Origin: Robiginitomaculum antarcticum DSM 21748
Lineage (GTDB): Bacteria > Pseudomonadota > Alphaproteobacteria > Caulobacterales > Maricaulaceae
Length of the DNA stretch: 64,000 nt
Direction: 5' to 3'
Assembly (NCBI RefSeq): GCF_000365025.1
Contig: NZ_KB823011.1
Coordinates: forward strand, 372,001 to 436,000
Shown: in pieces, positions 28,559 through 36,309 of the stretch
How the letters are laid out: each line of letters starts with the position of its first letter
Numbering within the stretch: the stretch's first letter is position 1
Program-made: the position numbers and the translations under genes
The notes under the pieces: generated by a model
Seen by the model: only the letters and a program-made list of their open reading frames with translations
The model's database searches: none
Told to the model about the DNA's origin: nothing

Positions 28559-29026
28559 ATGAAAACCAAGTTTTTGAAGGTTGCCGACATTGATAAGAAA
28601 TGGATTCTTATCGATGCCGAGAATGTCGTGACAGGTCGCCTTGCCAGCTTTGTGGCAATGCGTTTGCGCGGCAAGCACCTCCCCACATATACGCCGCATA
28701 ATGATTGTGGTGACCACGTCATCATAATCAACGCTGATAAAGTTGTCTTCACCGGCAAAAAGCGTAGCAACAAGACATATTACCGTCACACAGGCTATCC
28801 CGGTGGTTTGAAAGAGACGACAGCAGGAAAAGTCCTCGACGGACGCTTCCCTGAGCGCGTTATGCGCAAAGCTGTGCAGCGTATGCTTCCCAAAGAAAGT
28901 CCGCTGGCTCGTAAGCAGCTGTCTAACCTGAAAATCTATGCCGGTAGCCAGCATCCACATGAAGCTCAGACGCCTGAAGTCATCGACTTCAAATCTATGA
29001 GCCCCAAAAATACAATAGGAGCCTAG
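28559..29026 (+). CDS. rplM: Large ribosomal subunit protein L13
   Basis: Component of the 50S subunit. The sequence shows the L13 landmarks [44 protein letters not shown] and AVQRMLPK. Length is 155 residues. It is followed three bases later by rpsI, the usual partner. Confidence 0.97.
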   Translation: MKTKFLKVADIDKKWILIDAENVVTGRLASFVAMRLRGKHLPTYTPHNDCGDHVIIINADKVVFTGKKRSNKTYYRHTGYPGGLKETTAGKVLDGRFPERVMRKAVQRMLPKESPLARKQLSNLKIYAGSQHPHEAQTPEVIDFKSMSPKNTIGA

Positions 29027-29029
29027 ATC

Positions 29030-29527
29030 ATGGCTGGATTAGAAGATCTTAAAAACGTCATGGACGGCGGCGAAGTCGCTGCTGACGGCACAGTCACGGC
29101 AGCGCCCGAAGCTGTCATGGCCGAGCCTAAAATTGACGACCTTGGCCGTTCATATGCAACAGGCAAGCGTAAAAATTCTATCGCCCGCGTCTGGATTAAG
29201 CCCGGTAACGGCAAGATCACAGTCAATGGCCGCGATCAGGAAACATATTTTGCGCGCCCTGTTCTGCGTCTGATTATCCGTCAGGCTTTCGAAGTGACAG
29301 AGCGCGTTGACGGTTATGACGTTATCGCCACTGTTAAAGGCGGGGGCCTCTCCGGTCAGGCTGGCGCAGTGCGTCACGGCATTTCCAAAGCTCTGACATA
29401 TTACGAGCCTGCTTTGCGTCCCGCGCTGAAAACAGCCGGCTTCCTAACGCGCGACTCACGCGTTGTTGAGCGTAAGAAATACGGCCGCGCGAAAGCCCGT
29501 AAGAGCTTCCAGTTCTCAAAGCGTTAG
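29030..29527 (+). CDS. rpsI: Small ribosomal subunit protein S9
   Basis: Component of the 30S head whose basic C-terminal tail reaches the P site. The core begins at [18 protein letters not shown] and ends [17 protein letters not shown]. The N-terminus carries an extra ~40 residues rich in Ala, Glu and Asp ahead of the core, seen in many alphaproteobacterial S9 proteins. Length is 165 residues. It ends at a clear terminator. Confidence 0.97.
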   Translation: MAGLEDLKNVMDGGEVAADGTVTAAPEAVMAEPKIDDLGRSYATGKRKNSIARVWIKPGNGKITVNGRDQETYFARPVLRLIIRQAFEVTERVDGYDVIATVKGGGLSGQAGAVRHGISKALTYYEPALRPALKTAGFLTRDSRVVERKKYGRAKARKSFQFSKR

Positions 29528-29549
29528 AGCTCGCGATATATTTACGGAA

Positions 29550-29578
29550 AAGCGCCTCCATTGCGGGGCGCTTTTTTT
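29550..29578 (+). terminator. Rho-independent terminator of rplM–rpsI
   Basis: Stem AAGCGCC/GGCGCTT with a ten-base loop and a following T-run, 23 bases after the rpsI stop. Confidence 0.9.
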
Positions 29579-29632
29579 ATGCAGGTTTGTTTTTTAATGC
29601 CATTTTTAGGCGTCATCCTGTAAGGAGCGAAT

Positions 29633-30679
29633 ATGAGCAATATACTCAAAACAGCCATACTCGGCGCGTCGGGTTATACGGGCGTGGAATGTGTGCGCCT
29701 GATATTGGGCCATCCTAATCTCGAGCTGACAGCTTTGAGCGCCCATAGCCGCGCGGGGGAGGTGTTTGGGGAGGTGTTTCCAAGCTATGCGGGGATGGAT
29801 TTACCGCGTCTTCAAAAGTGGGACGAGATTAACTGGGATGATATTGACGTCGCTTTTGCCTGTCTTCCGCACGGCGCAAGCCAGGACACGATTGCGCAAA
29901 TATTGCCCAGAGTTGGCACGGTGATTGATCTGTCGGCTGATTTTCGTCTCCGCGATCCTAAGGTCTATGAGAGCACATATGGGCGCAGTCATGACGCGAC
30001 GGATATTCTGAAAGATGCCGTTTACGGCCTGACCGAATTTGCGCGTGATAAATTGCCCGGCGCAAAACTTGTGGCGTGTCCGGGATGCTACCCGACAGCG
30101 GCGCTGCTGACGCTTATTCCGGCGGCGCAAAGCGGATTGATTGATCTGGATGATATCATCATAGACGCCAAATCCGGCGCGACAGGGGCAGGGCGCAAAG
30201 CGACGCTCGGCTTGTCGTTCACTGAATTGGCCGAAGGCGCACAGGCTTACGGCGTCGGCACACACCGCCATGCGCCGGAAATCGACCAAATTTTGCAGCG
30301 CGTATCCGGTCAGGCAATGCAAGTCAGTTTTACCCCGCATTTGCTGCCGATGAACCGCGGCGAGATCGTCACAATCTATGCCAAGCTTGCCAAAGGGCAG
30401 AGCGCGAAAAGCGTTCGCCAGGCCTATGCTGAGCGCTATGCTGATGAGCCTTTCGTCCATGTCGAGGCTAAAGGGGTTGTGCCGCAAACACGTCACGTGC
30501 GCGGCTCAAATCATTGCCGCATAGGTATTTTTTCGGATCGCCGTGCTGATCGCGTTATCCTCATCGGCGTTATTGATAATCTGGTCAAAGGCAGCTCCGG
30601 ACAGGCTGTGCAGAATTTAAACGTTGTCATGGGCTGGGATGAGACGACCGGACTTGGGCATTCTGCGCTCTTTCCGTAA
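29633..30679 (+). CDS. argC: N-acetyl-gamma-glutamyl-phosphate reductase
   Basis: Third step of arginine synthesis: NADPH reduction of N-acetylglutamyl phosphate. Motifs: AILGASGYTGVECVRLI (nucleotide binding), the catalytic cysteine in VACPGCYPTAALL (about residue 148), DAKSGATGAGRKA and RHAPEIDQIL. Length is 348 residues. AAGGAGCG precedes the ATG. The next gene, a small lipoprotein, starts about 40 bases later. Confidence 0.96.
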   Translation: MSNILKTAILGASGYTGVECVRLILGHPNLELTALSAHSRAGEVFGEVFPSYAGMDLPRLQKWDEINWDDIDVAFACLPHGASQDTIAQILPRVGTVIDLSADFRLRDPKVYESTYGRSHDATDILKDAVYGLTEFARDKLPGAKLVACPGCYPTAALLTLIPAAQSGLIDLDDIIIDAKSGATGAGRKATLGLSFTELAEGAQAYGVGTHRHAPEIDQILQRVSGQAMQVSFTPHLLPMNRGEIVTIYAKLAKGQSAKSVRQAYAERYADEPFVHVEAKGVVPQTRHVRGSNHCRIGIFSDRRADRVILIGVIDNLVKGSSGQAVQNLNVVMGWDETTGLGHSALFP

Positions 30680-30721
30680 AAAAGACGTGCTTTGACGCGC
30701 AAATTACAGCATATCGTGTGT

Positions 30722-31060
30722 ATGTTTGATTTACCGAAGCTAACACTTATATTTGCGGCCATACTGACAGTGACAGGATGCATGTCCATGCCCGATTTTG
30801 GCGGTAATGACGTTCCACCTGAGTTTGCAGAACAAATTCGCAATGCCTATAATTATCCGGATGTTGCCGATGCACCCGGTAAACCTGCGCAGCCGCCTGC
30901 GGCGTCGGTTTTTGACGGCAAGGCCCGCCAGCTTATGATGGAGCGCGGAAGTTTTGCCGGCATAGAAGTTCCGAATGAAAATATTACAGCGCAGATCCTT
31001 CGCGAAATCGAAATTTTGTCTGCGCAAGTCAATGCTTACAAAGCGGATGATCCAAAATGA
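30722..31060 (+). CDS. Small uncharacterised lipoprotein
   Basis: From the ATG at 30722 the protein is 112 residues and begins MFDLPKLTLIFAAILTVTGC, a signal peptide with the lipobox VTGC. An upstream TTG at 30692 is in frame but would put ten polar residues ahead of the signal. The mature part is rich in Pro, Asp and Ala and ends in a short helix (ITAQILREIEILSAQVNAY). No family was recognised. Its stop overlaps the start of the aminotransferase gene (ATGA). Confidence 0.7.
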   Translation: MFDLPKLTLIFAAILTVTGCMSMPDFGGNDVPPEFAEQIRNAYNYPDVADAPGKPAQPPAASVFDGKARQLMMERGSFAGIEVPNENITAQILREIEILSAQVNAYKADDPK

Positions 31061-32283
31061 TCGAGCCCTTACCCGGCGAAAAAAAATACGAAGAGTTCTT
31101 CCGCATTAAACGCCTGCCGCCTTATGTTTTCGAGAGTGTAAACACGCTTAAAGCCGAGCTGCGCAAAGACGGTGCGGATATTATCGATTTCGGCTTTGGA
31201 AATCCCGATATGCCAACACCGCGCCATATTATCGACAAGCTTATTGAGACGGTTCAAAAGCCGAAAACAACGGGTTATTCTGTCTCGCGCGGTATTTTGG
31301 GCCTGCGCCAATCCTGCGCGCGATACTATAAACGCCGCTTCGGTGTTGATCTGGACCCCGCTGATGAGATCGTCGCGACCATTGGCTCCAAAGAAGGCTT
31401 TGCCAATCTGGCGCAGGCGATCACCGCGCCCGGCGATATTATCTATGCCCCCGACCCGTCTTATCCGCTTCATGCTTATGGCTTTATTATAGCGGGCGCG
31501 ACTATTCAGGGCATTGCGGCGCTGTCCGCAAATGAATATCTGGCCGGCGTGAAAGCCGCTTTGGCCGCGGCGGATAAGCCGCCTATGGCGGTCGTGGTAT
31601 GCTTTCCGTCTAACCCGACGGGCTATATTGCCGATTTGTCTTTTTATGAAGAGATTGTGGCTCTCGCTAAACAACATGATTTTATCGTGCTCTCCGATCT
31701 GGCCTATTCGGAGATTTATTTTACCGCAGAGCCGCCCTCTATTTTTCAGGTTGAGGGCGCAAAAGACGTTGCGGTTGAGACAATCTCGCTATCGAAAACT
31801 TATTCAATGGCCGGATGGCGGATGGGCTTTGCCGTCGGCAGCAAGCGCCTTATCGCCGCGCTGGCGCGGGTCAAAAGCTATCTGGATTATGGCGCGTTTA
31901 CGCCGATACAGGTTGCGGCCTGCGCCGCGCTTGACGGGCCGCAGGATTGCGTTGAAATGGCCCGCGCCGTTTACCGTTCGCGCCGTGACGTGATGATTGA
32001 AAGTTTTGCGCGCGCCGGGTGGAACATGCCGTCTCCGGACGGGTCAATGTTTATCTGGGCGCCGATACCTGAGCCGTTCAGGCATCTGGGTAGCGTTGAC
32101 TTTGCCAAGCTCCTCATGCGCGAAGCCGATGTTGCCGTGTCACCGGGCGTCGGATTTGGCGCTAATGGTGAAGGCTATGTGCGCTTGGGACTGGTTGAGA
32201 ACGAGCAGCGCATTCGGCAAGCGTCGCGCAATATCAAAGCGTTTTTCATGCGGCACGCCGCTTCGGACGCAAAATCCGTATAA
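31057..32283 (+). CDS. PLP-dependent class I aminotransferase (AlaC / LL-diaminopimelate aminotransferase-like)
   Basis: Aminotransferase of fold type I. Visible motifs: RIKRLPPYVFESVNTLKAELR at the N-terminus, DFGFGNPDMPTP, VCFPSNPTGYI, LSDLAYSEIYF, the PLP lysine in SLSKTYSMAGWRMGF (about residue 248) and the substrate arginine region EGYVRLGLVEN. The N-terminus is typical of the alphaproteobacterial group annotated as alanine or diaminopimelate aminotransferase; the true substrate is uncertain. Length is 408 residues. In relatives a homoserine dehydrogenase gene often follows before glpX, but here glpX comes directly. Confidence 0.88.
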   Translation: MIEPLPGEKKYEEFFRIKRLPPYVFESVNTLKAELRKDGADIIDFGFGNPDMPTPRHIIDKLIETVQKPKTTGYSVSRGILGLRQSCARYYKRRFGVDLDPADEIVATIGSKEGFANLAQAITAPGDIIYAPDPSYPLHAYGFIIAGATIQGIAALSANEYLAGVKAALAAADKPPMAVVVCFPSNPTGYIADLSFYEEIVALAKQHDFIVLSDLAYSEIYFTAEPPSIFQVEGAKDVAVETISLSKTYSMAGWRMGFAVGSKRLIAALARVKSYLDYGAFTPIQVAACAALDGPQDCVEMARAVYRSRRDVMIESFARAGWNMPSPDGSMFIWAPIPEPFRHLGSVDFAKLLMREADVAVSPGVGFGANGEGYVRLGLVENEQRIRQASRNIKAFFMRHAASDAKSV

Positions 32284-32371
32284 TATACGGTGTGACACCG
32301 CTGTCATAAATAATCAGATATGGCTTTGGCGCGAAAATGGCGATATTGCAGCCGCAAAATGGAGATGATTA

Positions 32372-33328
32372 ATGGTGGATATAACCCGATTTGATGCAGC
32401 ATTGGCTTTGGAAGCGGCGCTGGTCACGGAAAAGGCGGCGATTGCGGCCCATGCTATGGTTGGACGCGGCGATGAGAAGGCGGCGGATCAAGCGGCTGTT
32501 GACGCAATGCGTACGGCGCTGAACGCTCTGGATATTAAAGGCCGCATCGTGATCGGCGAAGGCGAGCGCGACGAAGCACCTATGCTCTATATCGGCGAAG
32601 AAGTCGGCACGGGAAAAGGCATGGCGATTGATATCGCGCTTGATCCACTCGAAGGCACGACCCTGACCGCCAAAGCGATGGCCAATGCACTCGCCGTTAT
32701 GGCCTTTGCGCCTAAAGGCGGTCTGTTATATGCGCCCGACACCTATATGGATAAAATTGCGCTCGGCCCGGGCTATCCTGAAGGCATTATTGATCTGGAT
32801 AGCGCTCCCGCCGATAATGTCCGCGCTGTTGCGGAGCATAAAGGCGTCAGCACAGATCAGATTACGGTTTGCGTGATGGACCGCGCCCGGCATAGCAAAA
32901 TCATCGCCGAATTGCGCGAGCTCAACTGCCGCATTTATCTGATTACCGATGGCGATGTTCAGGGCGTTATCAACACCACAGATGCGTCTACGGGCGTTGA
33001 CCTTTATATCGGCACGGGCGGCGCGCCGGAAGGCGTCCTCGCGGCGGCCGCGCTGAAATGTACCGGCGGGCAAATGCAGGGCCGTCTTGTGTTTCGCAAT
33101 GATGACGAAGTCGCGCGCGCGCGGCGTACGGGCATTGATGATCTGGACGCGAAATACGATCTTTCGGGTTTGGCTTCGGGTCCGACAATTTTTAGCGCAA
33201 CCGGCGTGACAGCAGGTAGCCTTCTGGACGGCGTTCGCTATGAGGGCGGCTTTGTCAGCACAGAAACGCTGGTCATGAATAGTGTGGATGGCACCGTATC
33301 GCGGCTGCGCTCGCGCCGCCCCGTATAG
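32372..33328 (+). CDS. glpX: Class II fructose-1,6-bisphosphatase GlpX
   Basis: Gluconeogenic phosphatase. Family motifs: TEKAAIAAHAMVGRGDEKAADQAAVDAMR, GRIVIGEGERDEAPMLYIGE, DIALDPLEGTTLTAKA and GTGGAPEGVLAAAALKC. Length is 318 residues. GGAG lies ahead of the ATG. The recJ start codon comes immediately after its stop, so recJ is probably translated from the same message. Confidence 0.95.
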   Translation: MVDITRFDAALALEAALVTEKAAIAAHAMVGRGDEKAADQAAVDAMRTALNALDIKGRIVIGEGERDEAPMLYIGEEVGTGKGMAIDIALDPLEGTTLTAKAMANALAVMAFAPKGGLLYAPDTYMDKIALGPGYPEGIIDLDSAPADNVRAVAEHKGVSTDQITVCVMDRARHSKIIAELRELNCRIYLITDGDVQGVINTTDASTGVDLYIGTGGAPEGVLAAAALKCTGGQMQGRLVFRNDDEVARARRTGIDDLDAKYDLSGLASGPTIFSATGVTAGSLLDGVRYEGGFVSTETLVMNSVDGTVSRLRSRRPV

Positions 33329-35113
33329 GTGGCCGGCGCGGCTCGTTTTGAGGCCTGCCTGGGCGTAGAAAATTCCGCCGCAGGTAAACGCTGGCGGCTA
33401 CGCCCTGCCGACGAGCAGCACATCAAAGACTTGCAACAGCGCGCGGGCCTATCCGATTTTACGGCGCGCTTGCTGGCCTCTCGCGGCATTACTGCGGGTG
33501 AGGCGGGCAATTTTCTCTCCCCGACTTTAAAACGCGGTCTGCCGGACCCGTCCAGCTTCGCGGATATGGATAAGGCTGCGGGCCTCATTCTCGACGCGCT
33601 TGCGGCAGGTCAGTCCGTCACAGTCTTCGCAGATTATGACGTAGACGGCGGCAGCAGTGCCGCGCAGCTCATAAGATGGTCTCGCGACATGGGCTATTCC
33701 ATGGGGCTATATGTGCCTGACCGCGTAACTGAAGGCTACGGCCCCTCGGCTAAAGCCTTACTTGCGCTAAAAGATGAAGGCGTCGATTTGGTCATCACTG
33801 TTGATTGCGGCGCGGCGGCTTATGACGCGCTGACGGCGGCGCATGAGGCCGGACTGCCTGTTATCGTTATTGACCATCATCTTATGGCCGCCGGCGAAAT
33901 GCCGCCCTGCGCCGCTCTTGTTAATCCCAACCGTGCTGATGATAAAAGCGGGCAGGGACATATGGCGGCGGCGGGCGTGACCTTTATGATGCTTGTGGCC
34001 TTATCGCGTGAGGCACGGCGGCGCGGCACGAATGATGTGCCCGATTTACGCCGTTTTTTGGGCATGACCGCCATGGGTACGATCTGCGATGTTGTTCCGC
34101 TGACAGGGGTGAACCGGGTGATTACGGCGCAGGGCCTTAAAGTTTTGACCCAGCGGGTAAACCCCGGAATTGCAGCGCTGTGTGATGTTGCCGAGTTGTC
34201 CATGGAGGGAGGGTTTACGCCCTATCACGCCGGATTTATTGTCGGCCCGCGTATAAATGCCGGCGGGCGCATCGGGCAGGCTGATATGGGCGCAAAGCTT
34301 TTAGCCACAGACGATCCGGATGAAGCGCGCAGTTACGCTAGGCAGCTTGATGTCGTCAATCGCGAGCGGCGCCGCATGCAGGACATGATGCATGTTGAGG
34401 CGCTGCAAATGGCGGAAGCTTTGCCGGATGACGCGCCGATGATAATTGTTGCGCGCGAGGGCTGGCATCCCGGCCTGATCGGCATTGTCGCGGGGCGGCT
34501 CAAAGACCGGTTCGACCGGCCGGCTCTGGTCATTGGTATTGACGGTGAGGGCATGGGCAAAGGCTCTGGGCGCTCCATGTCGGGGGTTAATCTCGGCGCG
34601 GCGATTTCGGTGGCCAAAGACGCCGGACTGCTGGTCAGCGGCGGTGGTCACGCTATGGCGGGTGGGTTGTCCGTAAAAGCAAATAAAATCAAAGATTTAA
34701 CTGAATTTCTTAATTCATATTTATCCGATGATATCACGGCTGCACGCGCGCAAAGCGGGCGCAATATAGACGCGATCATCACGCTTGGCGCGGCGGGGCC
34801 TGAGCTCATCAATGAAATTGATGCCGTAGGGCCTTTCGGAATGGGCAATCCCCAGCCTGTTTTTGCCTTTGAAAATGTGAGAGTCGCCTATTCAAAACGT
34901 CTAAACGGAGGCCATGTCCGCGTGACATTTGAAGATGCCGGTGGAGGCCGGTTGAGCGGAATATGTTTTCGCGCAGAAGAGCAGGGCTTTGACACATTGC
35001 TGCTGTCTCCCGAATCAAAGCTGCTTCATATAGCGGGACGGCTGAAACGTGATAGCTGGAAAGGGCGGGAGCGGATTGATTTGCAACTCGTCGATATTGC
35101 GCCTGCACGCTGA
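33329..35113 (+). CDS. recJ: Single-stranded-DNA-specific exonuclease RecJ
   Basis: 5'-3' exonuclease acting in recombination and mismatch repair. The DHH phosphoesterase motifs are clear: VFADYDVDGGSSAAQL (about residues 98–113), VIDHHLMAAGEMP, and the DHHA1 motif SGGGHAMAGGLSV near residue 440. An OB-fold C-terminus follows. The start is a GTG abutting the glpX stop; the ribosome binding site would lie within glpX. Length is 594 residues. Confidence 0.95.
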   Translation: MAGAARFEACLGVENSAAGKRWRLRPADEQHIKDLQQRAGLSDFTARLLASRGITAGEAGNFLSPTLKRGLPDPSSFADMDKAAGLILDALAAGQSVTVFADYDVDGGSSAAQLIRWSRDMGYSMGLYVPDRVTEGYGPSAKALLALKDEGVDLVITVDCGAAAYDALTAAHEAGLPVIVIDHHLMAAGEMPPCAALVNPNRADDKSGQGHMAAAGVTFMMLVALSREARRRGTNDVPDLRRFLGMTAMGTICDVVPLTGVNRVITAQGLKVLTQRVNPGIAALCDVAELSMEGGFTPYHAGFIVGPRINAGGRIGQADMGAKLLATDDPDEARSYARQLDVVNRERRRMQDMMHVEALQMAEALPDDAPMIIVAREGWHPGLIGIVAGRLKDRFDRPALVIGIDGEGMGKGSGRSMSGVNLGAAISVAKDAGLLVSGGGHAMAGGLSVKANKIKDLTEFLNSYLSDDITAARAQSGRNIDAIITLGAAGPELINEIDAVGPFGMGNPQPVFAFENVRVAYSKRLNGGHVRVTFEDAGGGRLSGICFRAEEQGFDTLLLSPESKLLHIAGRLKRDSWKGRERIDLQLVDIAPAR

Positions 35114-35153
35114 CTTTTATATGAAATTTCTGAAAATCTTCCACATATAGGGC

Positions 35154-35182
35154 TTGCACCCCAAAAACGAGTAAACTATATG
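35154..35182 (+). promoter_or_regulatory. Promoter of tRNA-Glu
   Basis: TTGCAC at 35154–35159 and TATATG at 35177–35182 with a 17-base spacer; the tRNA begins 16 bases further on. Confidence 0.7.
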
Positions 35183-35198
35183 GGCGCTCTGCTTGAGT

Positions 35199-35273
35199 GG
35201 TCCCTTCGTCTATCGGTTAGGACGCTAGGTTTTCAACCTGGAAAGAGGGGTTCGATTCCCCTAGGGACTACCA
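35199..35273 (+). tRNA. tRNA-Glu (anticodon TTC)
   Basis: 75-base cloverleaf with acceptor GGTCCCT/AGGGACT (first pair G-U), anticodon stem CTAGG/CCTGG with loop TTTTCAA (anticodon TTC), T arm AGGGG-TTCGATT-CCCCT, and encoded CCA. Confidence 0.95.
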
Positions 35274-35296
35274 GCAGATGTTTTCTCACATCTGCT
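35273..35296 (+). terminator. Hairpin directly after tRNA-Glu
   Basis: AGCAGATGT and ACATCTGCT form a perfect nine-pair stem with loop TTTCTC starting at the last base of CCA. No T-run follows, so it may act in 3' processing rather than as a full terminator. A similar hairpin (GCAGAT/ATCTGC) recurs at 35387–35407. Confidence 0.5.
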
Positions 35297-35302
35297 ACAG
35301 AA

Positions 35303-35333
35303 GTCCCTTCGCAGAAAATGTGACTACCAGCAG
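35303..35333 (+). pseudogene. Remnant of a second tRNA-Glu gene
   Basis: GTCCCTTCG matches the 5' end of the intact tRNA-Glu, and GACTACCAGCAG matches its 3' end plus flank. Only about ten unrelated bases lie between, so the body of the tRNA is missing. It looks like an internally deleted tandem copy. Confidence 0.6.
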
Positions 35334-35499
35334 CTTTCTTTATTGATGCGCAGTCCTCCCCTTAACCAAACATAATGAGAGGATCGGCAGATATTTTCTG
35401 CATCTGCACCATTGTGCCGACCCTTATAGATATGACAACGTGCAGCGTGCACAGCAACCATGGCTTGTCAAAACTCGCAGTTTTGATTATGCGGGGTCT

Positions 35500-35973
35500 A
35501 TGATGAAATTTACTACCTTTTTGACCGCTCTTTTTCTTTTTATGAGCGCTTGCGCATCCGCGCAAACGACGCCTGCTCCTTTGGATTTTGGTCCGAAAGA
35601 GCCGCTGTCCATTACGTCTCAAGATGGCACGCATGAATTCATGGTTGAGATTGCCGACACAGATGAGCTTCAGGCGCGCGGGATGATGTATCGCGAAGAT
35701 GTTGCCAAAAATGAGGGCATGTTATTTGAGTTCGACAGTCCTAAAGTCGCGACGATTTGGATGAAGAATACGGCTGTTTTTTTGGATATCATATTCGTAC
35801 GCGAAAATGGCGAAATCTTGAAAATTGAGCATTATGCCCGCCCTTATACGTTGCGTAGATCCAGTTCCGAAGCGCCTGTTGCTGCGGTCTTAGAATTGCG
35901 CGGCGGGGCCTCTAAAGCGCTCGGAATTGCGCCCGGTGACACGGTCAATCATAGTTTTTTTGACAAGAAATAG
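35500..35973 (+). CDS. DUF192 family periplasmic protein
   Basis: A signal peptide (MMKFTTFLTALFLFMSACASA) is followed by the DUF192 domain, with FMVEIADTDELQARGMMYRE, GMLFEFDSPKVATIWMKNT, FLDIIFVRENGEI and LELRGGASKALGIAPGD. This fold is small and beta-rich; its role is unknown. The start at 35500 (two adjacent ATGs) is chosen because the signal peptide begins there; the frame is open further upstream but that part is not protein-like. The cysteine in SAC could be a lipobox, so it might be lipid-anchored. Length is 157 residues. Confidence 0.88.
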   Translation: MMKFTTFLTALFLFMSACASAQTTPAPLDFGPKEPLSITSQDGTHEFMVEIADTDELQARGMMYREDVAKNEGMLFEFDSPKVATIWMKNTAVFLDIIFVRENGEILKIEHYARPYTLRRSSSEAPVAAVLELRGGASKALGIAPGDTVNHSFFDKK

Positions 35974-35995
35974 CATACATAGCGTAATTGCCCCC

Positions 35996-36023
35996 TTGCG
36001 CGGGCAAATCAAATCTTTATGAA
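35996..36023 (+). promoter_or_regulatory. Promoter of tRNA-Pro(TGG)
   Basis: TTGCGC at 35996–36001 and TATGAA at 36018–36023, 16 bases apart, with the tRNA starting nine bases later. Confidence 0.5.
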
Positions 36024-36032
36024 GCCCTTCGT

Positions 36033-36112
<80 letters not shown>

Positions 36113-36309
36113 TTTTTATGAATTTCAGCGTTCTAGCTTTGCTCTCGCTACCGAGTAAAGATCGCGTTGCGACCCGTGCTCATTTTCTTCGTGGCACTCA
36201 TTATACCCTTTAAATTATGCTTTTCTCCTTGAAAGTAAGGGAATGCTAACGCGTTTGCCTCTATTTTGGTACAGGGCTTTGTCGCCTTGACCGGGATTTG
36301 GAATAGAGC

